A stretch of DNA of 64,000 nucleotides. Origin: Zizania palustris (taxonomy: Eukaryota; Streptophyta; Magnoliopsida; Poales; Poaceae). The position numbers and the translations under genes are program-made. This document shows, one piece after another, positions 32,137 through 43,995 of this stretch. The notes beneath the pieces were generated by a model. That model was given only the letters and a program-made list of their open reading frames with translations. It had not been told where the DNA came from and did no database searches. Each line of letters begins with the position of its first letter. Position 1 is the first letter of the stretch. The DNA lies in contig JAAALK010000082.1 in NCBI GenBank assembly GCA_019279435.1, positions 12,044,594-12,108,593 of the forward strand, in the 5' to 3' direction.

Positions 32137-33084
32137 TTACAAATACCTACCATTCAAAGCCCTACGAAATTGCTCTCCTTGAAGTGACTCTAGCAAATAT
32201 GCATTGCCTCGAGCGATTTTGACAACTCTAAAATGACCTTCCCAACTAGGCGACCATTTGCCAAATTTTGAGCTCTTAGTGCCTAAAGGTAAAATCGTCT
32301 TCCCAACCAAGTCACCAACTTGAAATGATTTTGCTCTCACCTTCTTGTTATAAGATCTAGCCACTCTTCTTTTATCTCTTTCTATTTCCTCTAGAGCTCT
32401 TAACCTCTTATCGGCCACTTCTTCCAAATTATCCTTCAAAAGAGTTTCATATTCATCGGCCGGTAAGCCATCTTGCTTAAGTAACCTTAAAGAGCCAAGA
32501 TTCACCTCTACGGGTAAAATGACTTCTTGTCCATACACTAACTCATATGGACTCACTTTGGTGGCACCATGCGTTGCAACAATACATGCTCATGATGCCT
32601 CAGAAAGCACTTCATACCACCTCTTAGGAAACTCTACAATATTTTTCTTAAAGAGTTTAATCATAATTTTATTACTAAACTCGGCCAGACCATTGACCTG
32701 AGAGTAGTATGGTGAAGAGTTTATCAACTTTCTACCATAAGATTCGGCAAAATCACATAGTTCCTTAGAAACAAATGAAGCACCCTGATCTGTAGTAAGA
32801 GTTTGAGGAATACTGAAGCTATGTATAATGTGCTTCAAGATGAAATCAATTACCTCGTTTTGCGTCATGTTCTTGAGAGGCACGGCCTCGGTCCACTTGG
32901 TGAAGTAATTTGTAGCCATCAACACGAACCGATGCCCTTTTGAAGAGGAAGGATAAATTTGGTCGATGAAGTCCAAAGCCCAACCTCGGAACGGCCATGG
33001 TTTGATAATAGGGTTAAGTAAAGATGCAGCAGCAAGCTGAATATTACCAAACCTTTGACAAGCTTCACATCCTCTATAATACAT
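32137..33084 (-). pseudogene. Integrase of element G, broken
   Basis: The catalytic core (32590-33084) reads GCEACQRFGNIQ, WALDFIDQIYPSSSKGHRF, ATNYFTKWTEAVPL and TTDQGASFVS, with the acidic residues of the DDE triad in DFID and TDQG. The third position reads NGLAEFSNK, which keeps the E. The C-terminal part (32137-32556) continues with MSPYELVYGQEVILPVEVNL and a chromodomain-like PSWEGHFRVVKIARGNAYLL. A stop near 32590 separates the two. Integrase inserts the cDNA into the genome. Confidence 0.8.
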
Positions 33085-33207
33085 AAAACAGTCCTAAGTC
33101 ATGGTCGACCAATAAAAATCCGCTCTTTTGATCATCCAACTCCTTTTCTGGGCTGACTGATGAGTACCACAAAGACCTTCATGTACTTCACCCACAACAA
33201 AGCTAGA

Positions 33208-33931
33208 CTAATCAGAACATCTCAAAAGTACTCCATCCATAGTTCGACGATACAACTCATCGTCGAGTAATACAAATTTAAATGCTTGTCGCCGAACTTT
33301 CTGATCAACCCACTTGCTAGGAATTCTCAAATATTGAATAATCGGAGTCCTCCAATCATCCTCATGATTACCTGAAGTACTCGACAAATCCTCACTCGAA
33401 TTGGCATTCAAATCATAAACTTCGACCTGTGCCCCATGTCATCAAGCCTCCTGACACGAGGCGGTCAGACCGGCCATGGAGGGCCAATCAGACCGGCCGT
33501 TGCCGGTCGGCTGGCACAAGCCAGTCTGACTGGCCTAGCATGGCTAGTCAGACCGACCAGATGACTGCGGTCAGACCGGCCATGTCAGGCTGGTCAGACC
33601 ACTATGTTCTGACTCAGGTACTGGAATAAAGTCAAGCATCGGTTTTTCTTGTGCGAAAAATCTACTTCTTTTAATTTGGTAAATAGATGATTGCTGAGGA
33701 AGTCATTTGCTATTGAATTGGCTTCTGTAGACACATGTGAAATCTAAAAATCATCAAGAGTAGCAATTATGTCTAAACATTTATCCAAGTAGGTATTTAG
33801 CAAACCATTAAAACATTGAGTAAGTTTAGCTACTTGTTGAACTGTTAATAGTGAATCACCATATGCATGAACATATTTAATACACATAGAGCTTAACAAT
33901 TCAAGTCCTAGCAACAAAGATTCATATTCGG
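33208..33931 (-). pseudogene. RNase H and zinc-binding linker of element G, broken
   Basis: From 33931 leftwards the minus strand encodes a partial RNase H (GTQAEYESLLLGLELLSS, AYGDSLLTVQQVAKL, STEANSIANDFL). Next comes the repeat-laden segment 33450-33610 and a linker with DWRTPIIQYLRIPSKWVDQK and DDELYRRTMDGVLLRC, normally found ahead of the integrase zinc finger. The upstream RT would lie beyond the copia junction. Confidence 0.7.
33450..33612. repeat. GGTCAGACCGGCC array inside G pol
   Basis: About nine variants of CGGTCAGACCGGCC / CAGTCTGACTGGCC follow each other within 160 bases, in both orientations. The word also fills part of the G and H LTRs. Here it lies between RNase H and integrase and introduces stops into the pol frame. 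Confidence 0.75.
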
Positions 33932-36630
33932 CTTGAGTGCCCTAGGTCTGATCCGAGGATTACCCAAGCTCAAATTTGAGAAGAATTTAGTTTGCGCTCC
34001 TTGTCGACATGGGAAAATGATTGCCGCTTCACACTCACCAGTCACTATGGTGATGACTGAACAACTCGGAGAGCTTCTCTATATGGACACTGTAGGTCCT
34101 TCTCGGGTTAGTTCTTTAGGCGGCAAATGTTATGTTCTTGTCATTGTCGACGATTTCTCTCGCTAATTTTGGGTCTTCTTTTTAGCTAGCAAGGATGAAG
34201 TGTTTTCACACTTTCGAAGCTTAGCTTTGAGACTTTTCACTAAACTCCCTGGTGCATTGAAGTTCATTCAAAGTGATAATGGCACCGAGTTCAAAAATAG
34301 TCTCTTTGTTGACTTTTGCATGGAGCATGGCATAGAACATCAATACTCTGCTCCACGGGTTCCTCAACAGAATGGTGTTGTTGAGAGAAAAAACCACACT
34401 TTGGTTGAGATGGCTAGGATGATGCTCGATTAGCACAGGACTCCTAGAAAGTTTTGGTTTGAGGCCATGAATACTGCTTGTTACATGTCAAACCAAGTTT
34501 TCTTGCGCTCCATTTTGAACTTGACTTCTTAAGAGCTGCGTTTTTGGAGACAACCCAAAGTTACTCATCTTCGAGTATTTGGCTGTCAATGTTTTATCCT
34601 AAAACATGGAAATTTGGACAAGTTTGAGTCGCATTCTTCCGACGGGATCTTTTTGGGTTACACTACCCATGATCATTCCTATCATCTATTCAATTTGGAA
34701 ACTAACACTATCATCGAGTCATGTGATGTGACTTTTGATCAATCAACCCCCTGTGTTAGCTCTTCTTTTGAACAGGCAATTGAACACGATATGGAGCAGG
34801 TAATCTTTGAAGATGTAGATCTTGAGGACTTCGAGGATGATCCAATACTACCCTCGGCATCGACCCCCAAAGCCGACCCCGCTTCGACCACTTTGGCAAG
34901 AGGCCCAGAAGCTAATACATCAACATCGGTCATCTTCGACCACTCACCGGCACAAGTTGTGGGGGTGATTACATCCCACCGCGAGGCTCCTCATCACATC
35001 CAAAGGATGCATCCTCCTGACCAGATCATTAGTGAGCTTGATCAAAGGGTAACACGCTCTCACGCTCATTTCATTGATTCTGATTTTGTTGCTTCTTTCG
35101 AGCCCTTAGATGCAAGTCTTGCTTTATCTGATACTACTTGGATTAATTCTATCCATAAAGAACTTGAAAATTTTGAGAGAAACCAAGATTGTACTCTTGT
35201 AGATCCACCTCCTAATGTTCATTTCATCGGAACTAAATGGATTTTCAAAAACAAACAAGGGGATTAAGGGTAGTGGTTAGAAACAAGACTAGACTTGTGG
35301 CTCAGGGTTTTCACAATTAGAAGGGACTGATTTTATTGAAACTTTTGCACCGGTTTCTCATCTTGAGGCCATTATAATTTTACTTGCATTTGCGGCATCT
35401 CGTGGTTTCAAACTTTTTCAAATGAATGTCAAAAGTGCTTTTCTAAATGGCTTCATAGTCGAAGATGTTTATGTAAAACAATCCCTCGACTTTGAGAACC
35501 CAAAATACCCCCATAGAGTCCTTAAACTTCATAAGGCTCTTTATGGACTCAAGCAGCCCCTCAGGCGTGATATGATAGACTTAAGTCTTTTCTACTTGAG
35601 CGAGGGTATTTGATGGGATCAATAGATAAAACCCTTTTAACTCTCAAGCATCGCAAAGATTTCCTCCTAGTTTAGATTTATGTTGACGATATCATCTTTG
35701 GTGACTCTTCTCATGCTTTGGTTGCATAGTTTGCAGAGACTATGAGTAGGGAGTTCGAGATGTCCATAATGGGTGAACTCACATTTTTCCTTGGTTTGCA
35801 AATCAAGAAAAGCAAACAAGGTACCTTCGTCCACCAGACGAAGTACAACAAGAACCTACTCAAGAAGTTTGACATGGTCGATGCGAAGCCCCTTACCACT
35901 CTAATGGCTACTTCTGTAGCATTAGACACTGACAAGGATGGAGAAGCCATAGATCAATAGGAGTTATGAAGCATGATCGGCTCCCTCCTCTACTTGACTG
36001 CTACGAGGCCGGACATACACTTCATTATGTGTATGTGCGCTCGTTTTCAAGCTTCGCCTAGAGCTTCGCACTGCTAAGCGGTAAGCGCATTCCCAGGTAT
36101 CTCAAGCATACCCTCGAATTTGGCATTTGGTATTCTGCATCTTTCTCTTTATGTCTTCGTGGTTATTCAGATGCGGATTTTGCTGGGTGTAGAATTGATA
36201 TGAAGAGTACCTATAGTACTTGTCAATTTATGGGTACTTCTCTTGTTTGTTGGTCTTCCTACAAATAGTCTAGCGTTGCACAATCTACGATTGAGGTTGA
36301 ATATGTTGCTGCAGCTAGCTGTTGCTCACAGAATTTGTGGATGGTTTCCACTTTGTAGGATTTTGGGTTAGATTATAATAGTGTTCCATTGTTTTGTGAT
36401 AACAATAGTACCATTTACATTGCAAACAACTCGGTTCAGCACTCAACAACCAAATATATTGATGTGAGATATCATTTTCTCAGAGATCACAATGAGAAGG
36501 GTGATATTGAGCTTCAATATGTTGATACCTAGAACTAGCTTGCTGGCATTTTTTACCAAACCCCTTGATGCATCTCGATTTGCTTATTTGCGGAGGAAAC
36601 TTGGTATTTGTCATCCTTACGACATTTTGT
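33932..36630 (+). pseudogene. copia pol (integrase, RT, RNase H), broken
   Basis: In order: the end of the GAG-pre-integrase zinc region (RGLPKLKFEKNLVCAPCRHG); the integrase core with the DDE residues in LYMDTVGPS, SDNGTEFKN and QNGVVERKN; a linker with GIFLGYTTHDHSYHLFNLET; RT with KELENFERNQDCTLVDPP, MNVKSAFLNGFIVEDVYV, LYGLKQP and the catalytic IYVDDIIFG (near 35680); and RNase H with DADFAGCRID, STIEVEYVAA and LFCDNNSTIYIANN. Stops near 34166, 34433, 35265 and several later ones disable it. Order INT-RT-RH is diagnostic for copia. Confidence 0.85.
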
Positions 36631-37365
36631 GAGGGGGAGCATGCTCTGATTGTTTTGCATTGGCTTTGTTATGATTAATTGTTGATGCTTTTAGTTGCTT
36701 TTATATGGCTTTGCATAATTTTCATTATCATGATGCATTAAGCTCTGATTAATATGTCTATTTTCATTATGAGCATTATTTTAATTTATAAAATTCCAAA
36801 CTTGATAACTCCTTAGTCTTGTGAGTAGCTTGTGTTATGCAGAGTTGCTTTAGCTATCTTTTATCTACCTGGTAGCTAGAATCCTTTACTTTGGATGCAA
36901 AACTGCAACTTGAAAATAATACCGCTTTTCATAGAATTATCCAACAATTGATACTCAATAACAATCAATATCCATGATTTATGTGCTGAAAATGAAAAGA
37001 TCTAGGTGGGTTTGTTTGTCGCACTATCTTATTCTAGACTGCCTACCATAGCACTTTGGTATTAACTTGGATAACTTAGTGTTTGCCAAAATCATTGCTT
37101 TAAGCTTCTGATGGTCTTTCTTGATCTAGGATTGGCTTGGTTGGAAAGTATAAGGTGGAGAAGCAAATAACCCCTGGCAATATAAAAAGAATTGCAAAGT
37201 CTGAATCATTTGCTTATCAAGCTTGCTAAATGATCCATAAAATTGGACTTGCTTTCTTGTGTAGAAATCGATTAGCTTTATCAGTTATTGCTTTCACTTA
37301 TCTAGATGACTTGTCTAAGTGGTAATGCTTTTGTTTTCAACAATCTGAAAAGTTCATGCAACAAT
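36631..37365 (+). other. 3' noncoding region of copia J
   Basis: About 730 bases without coding capacity follow the RNase H. Such a long spacer ahead of the 3' LTR is usual for SIRE-type grass copia elements. It ends at CAACAATTAGAGG, where LTR sequence of element A begins. Confidence 0.55.
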
Positions 37366-37644
37366 TAGAGGAGGCCTCAGAGGGATCCTGGAGGCTTGGC
37401 TCCGGAGGGGGCCTGTAGGCTTGGCTCCGGAGGGGGCCCGGAGCGGTCCCAGAGGCTTCTCTCCGGAAGGGGCCCGGAGGCTTGGTATTCAACTTGTAGT
37501 TCTTTGCAGCACTTGTAGTAATTTTGGATGAAGGGGGCCGAAGCCCATCTTTGGGCTTCGCTAGCCAAGCAGGCTCTGAGTCCGAGGTCTTCGTAGGCTA
37601 ACGTCATTTGACCCCTGTTTAAGGAAAAAGCCATTTCCCCAATA
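37366..37644 (-). repeat. Truncated 3' LTR of element A
   Basis: It matches the last 280 bases of the right LTR (44360-44637), including AACTTGTAGTTCTTTGCAGC and GACGTCATTTGACCCCTG. The terminal CAACA has become CAATA. The adjacent GTAGCCCCTCG (minus CGAGGGGCTAC) is the polypurine tract shared with B and C. Confidence 0.8.
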
Positions 37645-37980
37645 GTAGCCCCTCGCACGTAGCCCTTCGAAGCTAAGGGGTGCGTGTGCCCTAGGGCAAA
37701 TGATGCTTATAAAATGATGCTTTGCGATTAGAAAGCCTTCAGAGCTTGGGCCCGAAGGCTAGTTCAAATTGCACAATCAATAAATGTCCGTATGGAGTGG
37801 ATGGGGCACCCTCAGGGAGTCCAAATGGCTCTGCAACGGTCAAAATTCAAGCCGTTACTGCGTGAGACGCGACTGTTCACTTCAAAAATTACCTTGGCCC
37901 CATCGGTCAGAGACTGCGGGGGTTGGTTACTTGGTGACAAAACTTTGGTTGCGGGGCATGCGATTGCTTTTTACCGCCTA

Positions 37981-40007
37981 TGGAGAAACCAAGTTGAGAT
38001 GTGCCTTGGTTTCAAGTCTGTGATGAGTGATTGACAAGTTACCTTCTGGGCGAAGGGGTCACTCTGAAGGTGTTCGGAGATGGTTTACCGAAGGGTTCGG
38101 TGTTTGCTGGCTATAGCTGTTGTAGTGGAGTATGTCTATCGGAGAGGTCCGACAGAATATGATGAAAAGTTTGTACCGAAGGGCTCGGTACTTTGCGCGG
38201 TACACCGGAGTGTGTACCGGAGGTTGTTTGCCTAGAGAGGTCTTCGGGGTACTAGAAAACACTTGTCGGCTTGTCGGTGGTGTACATGTGACTTCAGAGG
38301 CGACAGACGGTTCGCAGCAGGTGAACCTGGGTCAAGCGGGAGGCTTAATGCCAGGCGAGCGGGGAGCTCGGTCATGGAGGCTGTGTGGAGTCGAGCTCGG
38401 TCCTCGTGTCAAGGTGCGCCAAGCGAAGGCAGAAAGTGCGGAGGGTGGCTCTAGATGAAGGTACCCCGAGGAGAAGTCCTCAGAGGCGAGGTAGTTCGAA
38501 GGGTGACTTAGAAAGAGTAACTTCAAAGGTTGGCCGACGAAGTGCTCAGGAATGAGGCAAGACTGCCAAGTGTGCTCTGGTCGGAGACACTTGAAAGGAC
38601 ACCTGACGAAGCTCTCAGAAGTCGAGGTGCATCAAACACATGGTTCGGGTAAGGCTCTTCGTGAGTGTGCTCTAGACAGAGACACTGCAAAGGAGTGCTT
38701 ATGGAAGTGCTTCATGGAGAGGCCTTGGACGAATGAGGGACCTCGAAAGGTCGTGAAGATACTTTGAAGGTGGGGCTTCGAAGTGTGGTTGACTTCAAGT
38801 ACTTTGGCCATGCATGGATTTGGTACACGGACTAACGGAGTTCGAGCTGGGAGTAGCTGTGTAGCCATTGCGGTCCACTCCGGAGGTGATGATGAGAAGG
38901 CTTAAGGTCTTTGACGGCTTTGGCTTAAAACCGTTCGTGTATCAAAGACTGACTTCAGTGAAGCGAAGGCCTTCGGGTTTGAAGCATGTCACCGAAGCCT
39001 CTGCACACCTCGTGTGCAAAGGGGGCACCAGAAGATCCCGCTTAGCAAAAGCTAAATGTGTCTGCTCTCTAAAAGCTAATGTTGTGTCCTCTGCGAAGCT
39101 GACAAAAGGAGCTTCTAATAAAGTAGACTACCATCTGTACCCCCATGTCTAGCAGAGAAAAAATCATTGTAAACCCTAGGGGTATTGTAGCCTATTCGCA
39201 AGTCAGACTAGTGCCTATAAAAAGAGATGTGGGCTAGGGGCTAGGGTAACCTTGTGCACTCCATTTTATAACCTTTTATTTTCCCTATAGCTTTGGCCAG
39301 CCACCATAAAGTGTTCTCTATAATTCTGAGTTTTGTGTTCCCTATTCTAGCAATGAAATATCCATTTTGTTTTCTGTCTATTGCTTGAACTTGTATTTTT
39401 ATTTTGCACTGCATGAGTTATGTTTTCTGTCCTTCACTTCGTTCTGTGTCAACAAGAGTTTTTGCTTTGTTTCATTTCCAACGAAGTGTGTTTGTCTCCT
39501 GTACGTGCGATTTCTATGAGTAACATTTGTGTTTGTTCGATGCGTGTAAATCGGAGTCTAGTCCTCACTGTTTACTAGCAGGCACCTTGCGACGTGTCCA
39601 TTCGAGGCTTGTTCTCTTTTCATATTTGAAGTCCTCATTGCAGGTAGTTTCATGTTTTTAGCACTCCGAAGTGCAAAGCCTAGTACTAGTTACTAGTGTG
39701 CAGTATCTATTCGGAGCTTTCTGAGGGAAACATACTTGTGCGAAGTACAATAGTGTGAAGTCTGCTCGAATGCACCGCGTGTGCAGAGCTTGCACTATCG
39801 TTCCAGAAGTATAGTGCATTTTTTGGTTTCAGAGTGCGAGTGAAGTGTTATGAACATCGAACTTTAGACCCATTCGAAGCATGTGTTCGGAGTGTGCTCG
39901 ATACCTTCGAACCAGACACTTCAAAGGGTGTGTTAAAAGCCTGTTCAGCATATCAGAATTTTTAAAGCTCCCATTCACCCCCTCTAGTCACTTGTTTTTG
40001 TCCAACA
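37981..40007 (+). repeat. Probable solo LTR (copia, SIRE-like) inside element A, about 2.03 kb
   Basis: Between TGGAGAAACC and TCCAACA lies a segment absent from B and C. It contains a TATA box (CCTATAAAAAG, 39213-39223), repeated GGTAC-ACCGGAG-type words (38150-38230), and near its end the CCCATTCACCCCCTCTAGTC stretch typical of SIRE-like grass copia LTR ends. Flanks share CCTA (37977-37980 and 40008-40011). No coding region belongs to it, so a solo LTR is the simplest reading. Borders are provisional by one or two bases. Confidence 0.6.
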
Positions 40008-40008
40008 C

Positions 40009-40018
40009 CTATAAAAGG
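40009..40018 (+). promoter_or_regulatory. TATA box of the antisense gene in A
   Basis: CCTATAAAAGG lies about 155 bases ahead of the ATG at 40164 and has counterparts in B (48490) and C (55798). The solo LTR ends directly at this box, so the original upstream sequence is now 2 kb away. Confidence 0.6.
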
Positions 40019-40163
40019 CCTTGGCGGACAGTTTCCCCTCTCACTCCTTTCATTTGCTTCCTGCTTGAGCCCCCAGCAACCTTCGTTCTTTTGCCTCCTT
40101 GAGCTTCATGCACATTTCATGCAGGAGTCCCTTAGCACCCTTTGTGCCGAAGCCCCTAGCAAG

Positions 40164-43100
40164 ATGCCGAAGAAGACTTTGTTGAAGAAGGCTTCGGCCT
40201 TCGGCCTTGGGCGGAGGGTCGAGCTTCGTTCAGATAAGTACGAACAAACCTTGGAGTTGCAAGCTTTGGTTTCTAAGGAGGAGTCCATCCAGCAGATCTG
40301 CGCCGGGAATATTTCTGAAGACATCCACCTTCGGGTACCTGTGAAGACAGAGATCAACCCGAGGCCTCGTCCCGATGAAGTCGTGTTCTTCGAGGACTTC
40401 TTTGAGGCCGGGCTCGGGCCACCTGTGTTGGACATGTTGAGCGAAGTATTGAAAGCTTACAACTTTGAACTCCCTCACCTATCCTCAAACATCATGGTGA
40501 GGCTCACAATCTTCGAATGGGCCATGAGAGCTAAAGGACGCAGAGGGTGAGCAGATGTCTTCATAGCCCTCCACAATGCCAACTACTAGCCGAAGTGGAG
40601 GGAGGGGTCAGATAGCGTCGGGAGGGCTTTGGCCTTCGGGAGCGCCAACTTCTAGCTGCACAAGGAGTTCTTGAACGACTTCATGGCGAGGGCTATGAAC
40701 AACTAGTCGTACATGAAATGGAACCAGGAGTGGTTCTATGCTTCGGTGGGTGAGGACTCCCCCCTTCGGAGTACCAACACGCTCATTTTGTACCGCCGCC
40801 AAGCTGAAGTGGTGCAAGATTCCGAGAAGCTTCAGTCGAGGATCTTGTTGCTGTGAAGGGTGGCGATGAAGATGAGCATGCAAGACTTGGCCGAGGAGTT
40901 TATCACCCTTCATCTCAGCCCCTTGCATACTCTTGGCTAGAAAACTTATTCCTAGCTTCGAACTCGGATGGCCCGAGGGATGTGTCAACAGAGTGCCTCG
41001 GTAAGGCTTCAAACTCTTTGCCTTCACACTTATTGAAATTTGCTTGTGTTAACTTAGATTTTCTGATGATGCTGCGCGTGACGTGCGATCTTTGGAGGAG
41101 GCTATAGTAGTGAAAAAATTTGTCGTGGGACCTCCGACACCAGACGAGCAGATCCAGAGGCTCGCCTTGGTGGGGTCCTAGGAAAGGAGGAACAGAGTAT
41201 GGACCTGGTTCAGCGCCGAGGGGGTCCAAACACTTCTGGAATTCATCGACTCGGCCCCTTCGACGAGAAAGAGAGCGGACGATGAGGAGCCTAAGGCCTC
41301 GATGGACACATAGCCTTCAAGGGTTCGCTCAGAGCCCTTAGCGGCCGAAGCCCCTATTGCGGAGGATCAAATATCTCCAGACTTCTCCACCGGAGGGGAG
41401 CCAGAGATTGTGCCCGGTGCCACGACCAAAGTGCTGGCGCTGGAGGCTGTGGCGGCGACGATTGCTGTGGATGCTTCGGAGGCGGGTCCCCCGAGCGTTG
41501 AGCCTGAGACCCAATCATCCCAGCGAAGGGACTGGGGGAGGCACCTTGCTCCTATGGTGTTCCATGACATATCTTCCAGCAAGGAGGAGGTTACCAAAGG
41601 TAGCTCTCTTGATCGAACTTCTTCTTTATTGCTTGCATATTTAACTTAGATTCTTTTTTACAAGATTCCTTCGGATGTAATGAAGCGAGGCGAGCTGGTG
41701 AAGCGGAGGTGGCCTCGGACCACGATGGAGGTGGGAGTGATGACAATTCTTCAGAGTCCTAAGAAGACTCTTAGGGCGGGGATGGCGAGGATGCCAACTG
41801 TAATGGAGGGACTCCAAAGGATCCTTCGGACAAAGAAGTGGAGGTTGTAGACCGGAGCCCTTCTCCAGAGGTGCCTATGAACCAGGCCCCCTTGATGCGG
41901 CCTCTGCTGACGTTGGGACCCTCGACGGAGCAAGCCTTCAATGTTTCTTATGACGGTGGACTAGCTTTGGTGAGGGGTGACTTGATTGGGCAATTGAGCC
42001 GTAACCGCCACAGCGATCTCTTTGCAAATGCCAGTGAAGCCATCCTCCACGTAAGTGAAGTTTCGTATAGGGTTCATGCAGTACATAGCTCTTCTCAATG
42101 TTAAATACTTCTTGAACCTTGCCAAGACTTCACGCTAAATCAAGAAGTTGTAGCCTCCGTGGGCCGCCGGGAATGCTTCCTAACGGAGGGATATGAAATC
42201 CACCGGCGACAGGCTTTGGAGATTGCCTAACGGCAGCGGCAAGCCGAGGAAGCGGCCAAGGTAGCGAAGGCCGAAGTAGCCAAGATAGCCGAAGCTTTAG
42301 AGAGGATGACCTCGGTGACAAAAAGGCTTTGAGCGGCACTGTGGGCTTCGGAGGAGGCCATCGTAAAGCTGGCGGCAGAGAGTGCCAATCTTCACTCCGA
42401 GAAACAGGCTTCAGAGGAAACCAGCGCGAAGCTCACAACGAAGAACTCTGATCTTCACGTCGCCAACCAAGCTCTAGAAGGCTTCATGTTCTGAGGGGTT
42501 GATAAGGCTACCTCTACTTTGACTGAAGTTTCGAAGGACTTGGAGACCCGGTGCCAGGCTCTGGACTTCAGTGTTCAATACCTGATCGGGGACCGCCTCG
42601 AATTCCTTCAGATGACCATGGCGACAATGGAGGTGACACTGACGGGCTTCACACTCACGACCAGATGGGTGGCTTGCCAAGGGGTGTTGCAGTTGCACCA
42701 CGAAGCGGGGTGCGAGCACCTCGAAGCAGTGACCTTGACCACGCTGTTGGCCTTTGTAGGCCCTCGTATGACTTCGCCTGCCCCTGACGTCTGCAGAGCG
42801 TGGCGCTGGCTTCAAGAACCTTGGAAGGCTCAAGGGTGCGGACCAATCCTTAAGCTCCAAGAGGCCAACCGCTTACGCCAAGCAGGGGTGCGGGCCATGC
42901 CAGCTCGGCCTTCAGGATCGAACCCTGCTCTATCGAAGGTGTAGATCTTCTTAGGCTTCTTTGCAATTCTTAGCCATAGGGCTGTAAGATAACTTGTAAA
43001 TTTATTAATAGAAATACTGGGGTATTTTTTACCTGCCCAGGCTCAACTTTCGGATGTTGACTTCAAAGTGCTCGATGATTCAGAGGTGCTTCGTCAGCAT

Positions 43101-43565
43101 TGGGTAGTGCTCGATGTAGATAGGTTCGAAGGCCCCCCTAGGTTCAAGCTTCCGAGGGGTCCTAGGGGCAAAATTATTCCTGAGGTAGCCCAGGAGCAGT
43201 TAGCCTCCGTGAAGACGGAGCCCATTTAGAGTCCATCATCCTCGCCTGACTTAAGCTGCCTTGAGGTAGAGTTATGTGGCGGAGGGGTCCAGTCTTCGGG
43301 GGTAGCTTTACAAGGTGACAAAGTCTTAGACTTTTATACCTTTGATGTGGAGCCACCTGCAGTTCGGACTTGGGCTGATCTGCAAGAGGAAAGGCGAGCT
43401 CTGCGGGCTTTGAGGCATGGAAGGTCTGGCCATGGGAGGTCTGGCTCCGATAGGGCTTCATCCAACAAAGGGGGCCCTACCCGGAAGAAAAGAAAGCGGG
43501 GTTCGAATCTGTCGGGGCCTCGGGCCCGTATTTTCTTAGGATTAGATAATGCCTTTTTGTAGCTT
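40164..43565 (+). pseudogene. Antisense Transposase_28 gene of element A, broken
   Basis: The start MPKKTLLKKASAFGLG leads into the Transposase_28 domain (residues about 70-130: DEVVFFEDFFEAGLGPPVLD, LPHLSSNIMVRLTIFEWAMR). Stops begin at 40548. Introns matching those of C are visible at 41001-41057, 41600-41664, 42051-42126 and 42939-43040. The later exons keep a charged coiled-coil-like part (42330-42480) and a last exon with PPRFKLPRGPRG and a basic tail (TRKKRKRGSN). Name aside, the domain has no demonstrated transposase activity. Confidence 0.75.
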
Positions 43566-43995
43566 CTTGATTTCGTAGTGTAATTTCTACCTGTATTGAA
43601 TTTTGCTATTTGAATGAATGAGATTTATTCAACACTTCGCGTAGATAATGACATAACGAAGCAAGGCTTCAGATAATGAGATATGACTTCGACTATAGAT
43701 AAGGTGAAGCGAGGCTTCAGGTTTTTGATAGAATGATGAGGGGTTTTGATTCACTAATAAGGTGAATCAGGGCTTCAGATCGAGTAATCGAGAATGAGCA
43801 TACGTACCTTCAGAAGCCAAGAAGTTCCGGAAACCGATAGCTTCGCGCTGGTGCTGAAAACTTGCCTCGTAGCCCATAGGGCTCCTAAGGCTAGAAGGGA
43901 CAGCTAAGAGGCCTTCGGCGTGCTCCTAGAGCCCCTTACCGAAGGAAGCGCGGAGGGCTATTAGGCCTCGTTGCATTCTTCATGGGCGTACTCCT
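43566..43995 (-). other. Leader of element A with GAAGC..GCTTC repeats
   Basis: It resembles the leader of element D (5160-5746) but follows the end of the antisense gene directly, with no gag or pol between. The primer site is eroded. Confidence 0.55.

Larger units (their letters stand above)
30675..33931 (-). mobile_element. Gypsy element G, 3' part (RNase H, integrase, 3' LTR)
   Basis: The 3' LTR (30675-32017) lies left of minus-strand integrase and RNase H remnants. The right side is cut at 33931/33932, where copia J starts. The LTR is similar to that of element H (44638-45128) in the reverse direction, so G and H are one family. Confidence 0.8.
33932..37365 (+). mobile_element. Ty1/copia element J (SIRE/Maximus-like), internal fragment
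   Basis: A plus-strand copia pol without gag or 5' LTR begins abruptly at about 33932 and is followed by a long noncoding 3' region. The polypurine-like GTGAGGGGGAGCA (36631-36643) follows the RNase H. The right end is joined to a truncated LTR of element A at about 37366. Both ends are broken. Lineage is inferred from the pol sequence. Confidence 0.75.

Noticed and set aside
38059..39152. Several open frames in the solo LTR within A
   Set aside because: They overlap on both strands, have no domains and lie inside an LTR.
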